Origin: Enteropsectra breve
Taxonomy: Eukaryota > Microsporidia
Length of the DNA stretch: 64,000 nucleotides
Assembly (NCBI GenBank): GCA_024243835.1
Contig: JALPMN010000643.1
Span: 22,605-86,604, forward strand
Direction: 5' to 3'
Each line of letters begins with the position of its first letter. Within the stretch, counting starts at the first letter, position 1. Made by a program: the position numbers and the translations under genes. The notes below the pieces were generated by a model. It was not told where the DNA came from. It did no database searches and worked only from the letters and a program-made list of their open reading frames with translations. Positions 57,037-64,000 of the stretch are shown piece after piece.

Positions 57037-57037
57037 A

Positions 57038-60000
57038 ATGGACGCAGTTATTGCCCAGCCTTCTATCCAGCTCGTTGGAAGAAAATATAGATCAAGAGCT
57101 GCAATAGCTGCCATCTATTTGGGGACATTTGGTGTTGCGTTTTTAGCGTCAACGATTAGTGCCGAGGTCAAGGCATGTCTCTTTACCGAGGAGTGCGCGC
57201 TGTGTGATGCAGATGCAGTTTTGCTTGTGAGCAGCCACCGAAAATCACTCCTGCTTGATATAATGAAATTTAAAATTAACGAGCTTTTTCAGCTCAAAGA
57301 ATATGTCAAGAACAGTGAAGTTAAGATTCTGGAAACGCCTATTGGGCGCCTGATTCTCGATTATTCGAAGAACAGATTTACACAGCCGCCACAGATTAAA
57401 ACAAATGGAAAAACGTTCGATGAAATTTATCAGGCAATTCTTGCCAAGAACACCACCGAAGAGGCACGCGATCTGTATCAGAAGAATATTTTGTACGGCC
57501 CGAACAGCCTCGGCATTGAGCCTCCAACCATCACCGAGCTAATTCTAAGAGCGTTCTGCAACAGATACTTCCTCTGGGAGATGCTCACGCTTCTTATCTC
57601 AATATCGAGAAAGTACTACAAGTATGTGTTTGTTATCGGTGGCATTTTCTTTTACAATGCATTTCTTTCCCTGTACTACGAGCTGAAGGCCCGTTCAAAA
57701 CTTCTAGAGCTTGATACTACCAATAATATTAAAGTTCTGAGAAATGGCAATTTTACGCTTGTTTCTGAGACTGCAGTGCTTCCTGGGGATATTGTGTATG
57801 TAACCAAGGCCGACAACTGGAAGTGTGATGTGCTGATTCTCAAGGGAGATGTGATTGTTGATGAGAGTTTCCTGACAGGAGAGTCGGTGCCAATCTGCAA
57901 GGGTGTTGGTGCCACCGTCTATTCAGGCACCAAGATATTAAAATCAGTAAGTGATTCTGTGCCACTGACCAACAGCCGCATGCTTTATTTGGTAAAAGTG
58001 AAGAATCTGTGCAAACAGGGGTCACTAGAAAAGAGCACAAATCATCTAAATCCCGAGGAGAACAAGAGCGAGGATACTGCGATCGGCATTGTTGTTAAAA
58101 CAGGCAAGCGCACCAAGCGAGGCCAGAACCTGCAAAATCTGCTTTTCAAAAAGCCGCTTAATAACGCGTTTGAGGTTCAGAGCTCCCAAATAATCCAGAA
58201 AGTGTGTATTGTTTCTGGAATTCTAATGCTCATATGCATGATTTCTCTTTACAGAAAAGTCAGCTTCAGGATTAATTTTGAGAATTCTCTTGATATGTTT
58301 TTGACTTTTTTCAATCCGTCACTAAAAACAACGCAAAGCCTGGGGATTCAGCACGCAACGCAGATGCTGCTGGGAAAGCGCATCAATGCCACTGATCCCG
58401 AGCGAATTCCCACTGCCGGGGATGTTGATATGGTTGTTTTTGACAAGACAGGGACTCTCACGGAAATGGGTGTTGATATTCTGTGTGTTGATAAAATCAA
58501 AAGTATCGGCACGAGTTTCAGCGAGCTTGACATGATAACAGCGCTTGGCGTGAGCACCTGCCACTATGTTCTGGAGCTGGATGGGCAGTACTCGGGTGAT
58601 GTGCTTGACATGAAGATGTTCCAGTTCTCCAAGTCCAGAATTCATTTTTCCAGTTCTAAGAGGTTTATAGAAATTGGTGTTGGCGAAAATGAGCTTGTTC
58701 CTGTGTGCAAACGCGAGAAGCAGGAGGAGCAGGATGAGTACTTTGTTTATGAGGATATTCCAAGAAAGGGGAAGCACTTTTCATACGGCATGGCGGAGGT
58801 GCACAAAATATACGATTTTGACAGCTTTTTGAAGCGAATGAGTGTCGTTATTTCATGGGACAGCAAAAAGTACGTTTTCTGCAAAGGAGCCCCTGATGAG
58901 ATGGCGAAGATAATCAGGGAGCTTCCTGCTGAGTATAAAAACAAAGTCTCAGACTACGGACTTGAGGGGCACCGGGTTATCACTTTGGCCTACAAGGAAA
59001 TTAATCAGGAAAATGAAAGTATTGGCAACAGAACTGCTGATGAAAAAGATCTGAACTTTTTGGGATTCATAGTTTTTGCCAACCGCCTGAAAAGGGAAAC
59101 TACAGAAATAATTGGGGAGCTGCGCGCAGCGGACATGATGCCCAAAATGTGCACCGGTGATAATATTTTAACGGCCATAAGTGTTGCACGGGCCTGTGGA
59201 ATGATTGATGATGATATGCCAGTGCTGTTTCCAGTTGTGGATGAAAATACGATAAATTACGATGATGTTGAGTGGATCTGTGCTGCAGAAGACGAGTTTG
59301 TTTTTGACAAAGTGAGACTCTCTCTCTACGGAGTAAATGATCCATTTACCCCCATTGATTTTGTAGTGGCATGTGAGGGACGCGAATATGATTTTCTCAA
59401 AAACACTCATTACCACAAATTCATATTGGAAAAGGGTGCGGTATACGCCAGATTCAACCCGGACAATAAAAAGAGCCTGGTGGAAGACTACACCAGACTG
59501 AGGAAGTGTGTGATGTACTGTGGAGACGGTGCAAATGACACGGGAGCGCTGTCTGCTGCAGATGTTGGTTTGGCACTGGCTGCAAATGAAGCATCACTTG
59601 CATCAAGTTTTAATTCTCTTCATCTAACGGCTGTTACTGAGCTAATTAAAGAGGGAAGATCTGCCATGGTGATGGTCAACGCCCTTTTTAAATACGCATT
59701 CTACGCGCAGGCTCTGATGGGCATTCAGATGCTGGTTCTTCTCCCGTATCAGTACTTTCCTTCTGATATGATGTCACTTATTTCTGATGTAGGATTTGTA
59801 TATGCCCTCTCTACTGCCATTTCGCGTTTTAAGGCAAGTGTTAAAATTGCCAAGAAAAAGGTTTTAATAAACCTTAAACGGCATATATTAATCAATTTCT
59901 TGGAGCTGCTGGTGCTTACTGTGATCTTTTTATTAGTGGGATATTTGAGGGGTATTGCTACGGCGGTAGATAATAGCCATATTATTCAAACGAGGTCAAG

Positions 60001-60292
60001 CTATGCAACCATTATATTCATTGCTAGTCTGGTCCTATTCCTCATGAAAGTAGTGCTTCTCGCAGACTTTGGGGTGTACAGAGAGAAAAGAAGAAAAAAT
60101 TACTTCTTTTTGCTGATATCGGCAGCATTTGGTGTGTTCTGCATAACAATCGTGTCTTTGCTTGTATTCAACATAGCAAGTGTGATGAGTCTTTTCGAGT
60201 TTGAAAAGCTTGAACAGAAAGATCTGAACTATCTTTTCCTAACAACAGGAACATGTGCAGCCGTGACATATTTGTTCTCATTCCTCTATTAG
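57038..60292 (+). CDS. P5-type cation/polyamine/helix-transporting ATPase
   Basis: 1084 residues. P-type ATPase hallmarks: actuator T280-G-E-S, phosphorylation D469-K-T-G-T-L-T-E, nucleotide-binding K-G-A-P, M-C-T-G-D-N, and hinge G-D-G-A-N-D-T (about 828-834). M-G-V-D after the D-K-T-G-T-L-T-E and C-x-D-K-T-like spacing favour the P5 class, nearer P5B (ATP13A2/Ypk9, lysosomal polyamine export) than P5A (Spf1, ER helix dislocase). The fourth membrane helix normally carries P-P-x-L-P; here it reads N-P-S-L-K (about 424-428), so substrate choice may differ. About ten membrane segments are seen, at 35-55, 170-215, 385-405, 410-430 and six near the C-terminus. Confidence 0.88.
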   Translation: MDAVIAQPSIQLVGRKYRSRAAIAAIYLGTFGVAFLASTISAEVKACLFTEECALCDADAVLLVSSHRKSLLLDIMKFKINELFQLKEYVKNSEVKILETPIGRLILDYSKNRFTQPPQIKTNGKTFDEIYQAILAKNTTEEARDLYQKNILYGPNSLGIEPPTITELILRAFCNRYFLWEMLTLLISISRKYYKYVFVIGGIFFYNAFLSLYYELKARSKLLELDTTNNIKVLRNGNFTLVSETAVLPGDIVYVTKADNWKCDVLILKGDVIVDESFLTGESVPICKGVGATVYSGTKILKSVSDSVPLTNSRMLYLVKVKNLCKQGSLEKSTNHLNPEENKSEDTAIGIVVKTGKRTKRGQNLQNLLFKKPLNNAFEVQSSQIIQKVCIVSGILMLICMISLYRKVSFRINFENSLDMFLTFFNPSLKTTQSLGIQHATQMLLGKRINATDPERIPTAGDVDMVVFDKTGTLTEMGVDILCVDKIKSIGTSFSELDMITALGVSTCHYVLELDGQYSGDVLDMKMFQFSKSRIHFSSSKRFIEIGVGENELVPVCKREKQEEQDEYFVYEDIPRKGKHFSYGMAEVHKIYDFDSFLKRMSVVISWDSKKYVFCKGAPDEMAKIIRELPAEYKNKVSDYGLEGHRVITLAYKEINQENESIGNRTADEKDLNFLGFIVFANRLKRETTEIIGELRAADMMPKMCTGDNILTAISVARACGMIDDDMPVLFPVVDENTINYDDVEWICAAEDEFVFDKVRLSLYGVNDPFTPIDFVVACEGREYDFLKNTHYHKFILEKGAVYARFNPDNKKSLVEDYTRLRKCVMYCGDGANDTGALSAADVGLALAANEASLASSFNSLHLTAVTELIKEGRSAMVMVNALFKYAFYAQALMGIQMLVLLPYQYFPSDMMSLISDVGFVYALSTAISRFKASVKIAKKKVLINLKRHILINFLELLVLTVIFLLVGYLRGIATAVDNSHIIQTRSSYATIIFIASLVLFLMKVVLLADFGVYREKRRKNYFFLLISAAFGVFCITIVSLLVFNIASVMSLFEFEKLEQKDLNYLFLTTGTCAAVTYLFSFLY

Positions 60293-60448
60293 CTATTCGA
60301 TGAATTAAAGATTCACATAGAAGCCTCTATTTTTATATTAACCATTTTGAGAAGAGCCTTTATACATGTTTTATAATGCTTTGTGCAAAATTCATTCGGT
60401 TGTATTTAAGACAAGTTGAAACTAAGCAAAATAAATTATATAAATACG

Positions 60449-60556
60449 ACATAGTTTAATCATGCTTCATAATTGACTTTTGGGGTTAAACCCTGGCACG
60501 CTATTTCTAGTTTTGCTCTACGTCAGCTCTTTATTTTTATGTGCTGCCTAACTACA
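60449..60556 (-). repeat. Dispersed conserved 108-nt element, copy 2 (inverted)
   Basis: Reverse complement about 91% identical to 1921-2028. Both copies are intergenic and flanked by unrelated sequence. Outside the 108 nt the similarity ends abruptly, and no target-site duplication was recognised. Confidence 0.75.
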
Positions 60557-60977
60557 CATGAATGCATATTAAGCTGTCTGATAGATGATTCATTAAACTT
60601 ATCTTAAGGATAAAAATTCTTAGGAAATATGCTGAAAGCCTCCAACTAGGGTAATCAACATTTTAGACCAAAAATAATGATAGAATTAAAGTGCTAAGGT
60701 AGAGTTTTATAGTTTCTTGTAATTTACATAATGAAGATTCATATTTTTCTTGATTAAAACAGAATATTTTTATGTGCAATTATTCTATCAATATTATTTG
60801 AATGAATCAGAAACAGGTGCTGCATTAATATAACAGAGACAAGTGCTGCTTTAATAGATCAAAAATAAGAGCTGTAATAAATTTATGTTTGTTGTGTCTT
60901 GTTTATTTTAATAGAAATGAATAATCAAAAACTCATATTTTCCTGATAAATGTCACCTTTAGAGGGCCTATTTACCG

Positions 60978-60997
60978 AATAGACCAAAAGGTCTATT
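60978..60997. repeat. Perfect 8-bp inverted repeat with AAAA loop, followed by T-run
   Basis: AATAGACC and GGTCTATT flank AAAA, 39 nt before the ATG at 61037. A TTTTT run follows. Possible operator or transcript hairpin. Confidence 0.65.
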
Positions 60998-61036
60998 TTT
61001 TATAAAACTATATAAACAGACGAAAATGACACAACA

Positions 61037-61633
61037 ATGGCAGGAACCAAGAGGATTAAGTTCAGCAAGGCCATGTCCCTCACTGATATTACAATACTGC
61101 TTAGGCTGAAGAGTTTAGTGCTGCTAATTCTATTGCTTTCTTTCACTGTTGAGGCAAATACGGTGCAGGAGAATGTCCAGAACTTGCCTTTCAATTATCC
61201 AATTGGTAAAGTCAGCAAGGTTGAGATATTTTGTACAGCTGATTCTTCTGTGTATATTTCGCGCTTCAACAAGAAGACAAAGGCTTGGGGCAAGCCCATT
61301 GCAGTCCCTTCGCTTGGAACCAGGAACTATGAAGCAATTCATCCCACACCCGCAGACCTGGACCAGTTTGGGATCAAAGCCAAAGCACCAGACAATCCCT
61401 TCCCCAATATCGACGAATACATCTGGGACTTTAGAATTCCGGTTGCTGCGTGGAACATGATTGCTAAAGAACCAGACAACAACAAGGTAGTCCACGAAGA
61501 AGATGGCATGAGCTGGAAGGAAAACCAAAAGGCAGAGAATGTGAACGTATCCTCTGCAAAAAAGGCGAAGAATGGATGGAAAAATTATACTACAATACTC
61601 GGTGCAGTCGTGCTAGGTTTGTTAGCTTTCTAA
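61037..61633 (+). CDS. Putative GPI-anchored surface protein
   Basis: 198 residues, family not recognised. Residues about 24-41 are a hydrophobic signal segment (L-V-L-L-I-L-L-L-S-F-T-V-E-A) after a basic N-terminus, with likely cleavage near A-N-T. The mature part (42-175) includes a compact domain with Trp and Tyr residues and one Cys. The C-terminus has small residues (S-S-A-K) and then a spacer and a hydrophobic tail (about 184-198, T-T-I-L-G-A-V-V-L-G-L-L-A-F) ending the protein, as in GPI-anchor signals. A tail-anchored protein is the alternative. An ATG at residue 13 could also serve as start. It is probably exposed on the plasma membrane or spore wall. Confidence 0.65.
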   Translation: MAGTKRIKFSKAMSLTDITILLRLKSLVLLILLLSFTVEANTVQENVQNLPFNYPIGKVSKVEIFCTADSSVYISRFNKKTKAWGKPIAVPSLGTRNYEAIHPTPADLDQFGIKAKAPDNPFPNIDEYIWDFRIPVAAWNMIAKEPDNNKVVHEEDGMSWKENQKAENVNVSSAKKAKNGWKNYTTILGAVVLGLLAF

Positions 61634-62128
61634 GACAGAAAATAAAAAATGAAAAAAAATCATATTTTTTTACTTTTATAACATCATTATTTATTTCAAT
61701 CAAAAGCTGTATATATAATTTTTTTACAAGACACCAAGTCTTAAATATACCTCTTATTTATGTACAATCTTTTGTCCTGATGCTGCAGTTTCGTTTATAT
61801 TTGTAAGTGAATACTCAATACGAAAAAATGTGAATTTAATAGATTCAGATTATTCGTTTTATAGCTTAAACATGTATTAATCAAATAGGTACGCCATTAT
61901 TGAGTAAAGTTATTCAACGAAAATGTTTAAAATTGAAAAATCACTCTTTTTAGATAATAAAATCTTATTCGAAAAATATTAAGACAGCATTCTTTCAAGC
62001 ATAAATTACCGATATTTTCAGAGTGTAAATCTGTGCTATCTATCTACTTTGTATTCAGAGATATTTTTGATTGTGTTCAAGTGTACAAAGTAAAGGGAAT
62101 TTATAAAAATATTATTTTTAGGCGTGCG
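61634..62128. other. Intergenic region
   Basis: AT-rich, about 500 bp. No gene seen. The frame upstream of 62129 lacks a credible start. Confidence 0.5.
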
Positions 62129-62773
62129 ATGACAGAGAAGAGGACAGTGGCACAACTGCTGAAAGACTCGTTGAGTAACATAACGGCCGTCTTTGGGGGA
62201 GGAAACAATACACAGCAAATCAACCAGGAGGACAAAACAATATACTGGTCGGCAGACAACGAAGACACAATAATAATCAAGAAAATAGAATTTGAAGAGC
62301 TAAAGGACACAATACACAAGCAGTATGAAGAAATAAAGAAATGTAAATACAAGGAAGACGAATTTAAATCTATTATAGAAGATTATGAAGGAACCTTCAC
62401 CAGCATGCTGAAGAGGGAGCTGGGGCGAGGCAGTGGCACAAAGAACGTTGAGGCCCAAGTAAACAATATGAACAAGTATGAAGATGAAATATTGAGACTT
62501 AAAACCAACGAGGAGCGCTTAAAGAGTCACATACAGGCGCTGCAGCGTGATCTCCTGATGAATGAAGAGAAAAATGAGCAAATGGAGACAGCATTTGAAA
62601 ATAGAATAGAAACACTGAGAACCGAAAATACAGATCTCAGAAAAGATTTGGTAGATGCTAAAAACACCAAATCAACGCTAAATAGAAAGAATCTTGAGCT
62701 CAAGCTTGAATTAGACAAGAAGTGTGAAGATTTGGCAAAATTAATTGAGATATGCAAGTTTATTTCCAAATAA
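62129..62773 (+). CDS. TACC-domain-like coiled-coil protein
   Basis: 214 residues from ATG 62129 (the frame extends to 62033 without a good start). A short head (1-60) contains A-V-F-G-G-G. From about 70 to the end it is a continuous coiled coil. The region I-E-D-Y-E-G-T-F-T-S-M-L (about 95-106) matches the TACC start (I-x-x-Y-E-K-T-F). The end L-E-L-K-L-E-L-D-K-K-C-E-D-L-A-K-L-I-E-I-C-K-F-I resembles the TACC C-terminus (L-E-x-K-x-x-E-N-x-E-L-x-x-I-C-D-x-L-I). TACC proteins (Alp7 in fission yeast) bring XMAP215-type microtubule polymerases to spindle poles. The stop lies in AATAAA. A generic coiled coil cannot be ruled out. Confidence 0.6.
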   Translation: MTEKRTVAQLLKDSLSNITAVFGGGNNTQQINQEDKTIYWSADNEDTIIIKKIEFEELKDTIHKQYEEIKKCKYKEDEFKSIIEDYEGTFTSMLKRELGRGSGTKNVEAQVNNMNKYEDEILRLKTNEERLKSHIQALQRDLLMNEEKNEQMETAFENRIETLRTENTDLRKDLVDAKNTKSTLNRKNLELKLELDKKCEDLAKLIEICKFISK

Positions 62774-62978
62774 ATGTTTATCTGCTAAAGCTTTATATCC
62801 TTTTAAATATATATAGCGTGCTTTTCTTGAATGATAACATTAGTAAAAGTTATCATTTATACATTTAACATAAGCAATCGCACAGGAACTTATTTCAATA
62901 ATTAAAAGGATCCTGTTCAACAAGTTTGAGTTCGCGTTGAACCACATTAGTTAATTAATACACCTATAGATTTATAAT

Positions 62979-62991
62979 AAAAATTTTACCC
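62979..62991 (+). promoter_or_regulatory. AAAAATTTTACCC start signal
   Basis: Exact composite motif two bases before ATG 62994. Confidence 0.7.
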
Positions 62992-62993
62992 AG

Positions 62994-63731
62994 ATGCTGC
63001 TTATTGCTACTGCTCTGGCCGTTGTTCTTGCTGTAATGCTCTCGTTGTGGATTCTTTACAGATACAAGCAACTAGGACTTGAAGGCTTCAAGTACCGGCT
63101 TCCCCTGCCCGTTAAATACTTCGTGAGACCAAATACCCACCAGTGTGTCACAGTGTACAGCACGGAGGCGAAAAATGGAATAGAGGCAAAAACAATTACC
63201 ACAACCCTTTCTCTGGCGAAGCTAACTGACCCGTACAGTATTTACTTTGATACACAGCCTGCGATGCTTCACATAAATGTCCAGCTCTCATATCCATCAC
63301 ACTGTTTTTATATCCATTCTAAAAGATATATTTTCAGCCATCTTGGCAAGGATCTTAGCAAAGTATACTTATTAAACAAAACGTCATACAAAATGAGCGG
63401 TACAATCAGTGACAAAGTGGATGCATTTGCCCAGAAGCACCTGTTCTGCCATTTATACTCAAGTTATATACCAGAGAATACTGAATGCCCTTTTATCAAA
63501 GAAAATAATTTTATCGAGCTCAAAATAAAGCTTGAGGAGGTAACACCAGAGATATTGGCTGATTTCGTGGAGCTGCTTAAATCGCTGCCAAAAATAACAG
63601 CAAAACAGCAGGAAAAGAAGCTAGCGGAATTCTCAGGCCTTAAAAATAAGCTGTATAGAAAGGAAAATGCATCATTTTGGGCGAAAATGTCAGATCAAAT
63701 TAAAGTAGAGGCACAGAAAAAGCTTAAATAA
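62994..63731 (+). CDS. ER membrane protein resembling CCDC47 (DUF1682-like)
   Basis: 245 residues. One N-terminal membrane segment (3-22, L-L-I-A-T-A-L-A-V-V-L-A-V-M-L-S-L-W-I-L) is followed by a cytosolic domain (25-190) and a basic amphipathic C-terminal helix (about 205-245, rich in K/E/A). The segment F-V-E-L-L-K-S-L-P-K-I...K-Q-Q-E-K-K and the terminal coil resemble CCDC47, a subunit of the PAT membrane-protein chaperone at the translocon, in which a single membrane segment precedes a cytosolic domain and a ribosome-binding Lys-rich helix. It is much shorter than animal CCDC47. Motif agreement is loose, so it may be another single-pass ER protein. The stop lies in AATAAA. Confidence 0.5.
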   Translation: MLLIATALAVVLAVMLSLWILYRYKQLGLEGFKYRLPLPVKYFVRPNTHQCVTVYSTEAKNGIEAKTITTTLSLAKLTDPYSIYFDTQPAMLHINVQLSYPSHCFYIHSKRYIFSHLGKDLSKVYLLNKTSYKMSGTISDKVDAFAQKHLFCHLYSSYIPENTECPFIKENNFIELKIKLEEVTPEILADFVELLKSLPKITAKQQEKKLAEFSGLKNKLYRKENASFWAKMSDQIKVEAQKKLK

Positions 63732-64000
63732 AATTGGCACAAAGAAAATTTTTATTTCGTTATAAAAATTATAGATTTATAACGCATTTTTAAAAATTGA
63801 TTGATCAGGTCTTAATTTTTCATCTTAAAGGCTCTATGGGATAATATTTCTGATCTGATTCAAAATATTTGCCCCTTTTGTGATTTATTGAATCACATTA
63901 TTCATAATTCCTAAATAATCCCTAGCGCAAGTTTCTTGTGCTACAAATGATATATACCATTTTCCAGTGAAAATGGACATTTTGCCAGTGAAAATGGACA
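63732..64000. other. Edge intergenic region
   Basis: AT-rich, ending in the palindromic tandem repeat at 63958-64000. Confidence 0.5.
63958..64000. repeat. Palindromic tandem repeat at the right window edge
   Basis: Two units of 20 and 21 nt (CATTTT-(G)CCAGTG-AAAATGGA), each a near-perfect inverted repeat of CATTTT and AAAATG, with a third beginning at the edge. The array may continue beyond the window. Confidence 0.75.

Larger units (their letters stand above)
56366..57037. other. Divergent intergenic region
   Basis: AT-rich, about 670 bp. Contains the inverted repeat at 56411-56436 and the P5 ATPase start signal. Confidence 0.55.
60293..61036. other. Intergenic region with copy 2 of the dispersed element and a hairpin
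   Basis: Contains the 108-nt element (60449-60556) and the inverted repeat at 60978-60997. Loose partial repeats around (C/A)AAGTGCTGC near 60810-60870 were also noted. Confidence 0.6.

Noticed and set aside
56969..57037. Upstream ATG of the P5 ATPase
   Set aside because: The AAAAATTTTACCCC module would lie inside the coding region; it sits one base before ATG 57038 instead.
1..64000. CRISPR arrays, operons, transposase or reverse-transcriptase genes
   Set aside because: Nothing of the kind was seen on either strand; the window is eukaryotic and free of recognisable transposon proteins.

Overview
The window is nuclear DNA from a microsporidian (obligate intracellular fungal relative). Evidence: about 39 intronless eukaryotic protein genes on both strands; shortened versions of core eukaryotic proteins; a bare tRNA-Glu with a T-run terminator; and start codons preceded within a few bases by CCC or GGG, often in a composite of four or more A, four or more T and then CCC, as described for other microsporidia. 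The genus cannot be fixed from this sequence. Intergenic gaps of 0.2-1.3 kb are AT-rich and looser than in the most compact members of the phylum. Several apparent N-terminal extensions start at TTG or GTG. I moved those starts to the ATG behind the CCC/GGG signal.

Layout. 0-7 kb: end of a clamp-loader-like AAA+ gene, zuotin (J domain lacking HPD), a calcineurin B-like protein, a secreted unknown, Ste24-type CAAX protease, Maf1. 7-16 kb: eL31, a SWI3/RSC8-type remodeler subunit, a Tim44-like mitosomal import protein, Rrp42, an unidentified nuclear protein (possibly a beta-propeller), small membrane or secreted proteins, a GNAT enzyme. 17-31 kb: a Skn7-like HSF/receiver factor, tRNA-Glu(CTC), Utp12, a MADS-box factor, a RING-like protein, a Med15-like protein, Hsh49, a VPS9 exchange factor, uS5. 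31-42 kb: Spt6, Naa20, a CDK, a secreted Cys-containing protein, PheRS alpha, Rpt2. 42.7-56.4 kb: four long, low-complexity, signal-peptide proteins around ThrRS. 57-64 kb: P5-type ATPase, a GPI-anchor-like surface protein, a TACC-like coiled coil, an ER membrane protein resembling CCDC47.

The core genes serve transcription (Maf1, Spt6, Med15, SWI3, MADS, Skn7, CDK), ribosome assembly and translation (Utp12, Rrp42, uS5, eL31, ThrRS, PheRS, zuotin) and trafficking and protein turnover (Vps9, Ste24, Rpt2, CCDC47-like). The accessory part is the secreted cluster at 42.7-56.4 kb, which resembles polar-tube or spore-wall genes in architecture. Two of its members share a roughly 65-residue domain I cannot name. 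Two others, on opposite strands, share Val/Thr motifs.

Non-coding highlights are a 108-nt element present twice in opposite orientation (about 91% identical, 58 kb apart), a GC-rich patch at 27.57-27.73 kb that can fold as a pseudoknot, and perfect 8-10 bp inverted repeats about 40 nt upstream of several secreted-protein genes. All functional calls come from reading motifs by eye; no database search was run.
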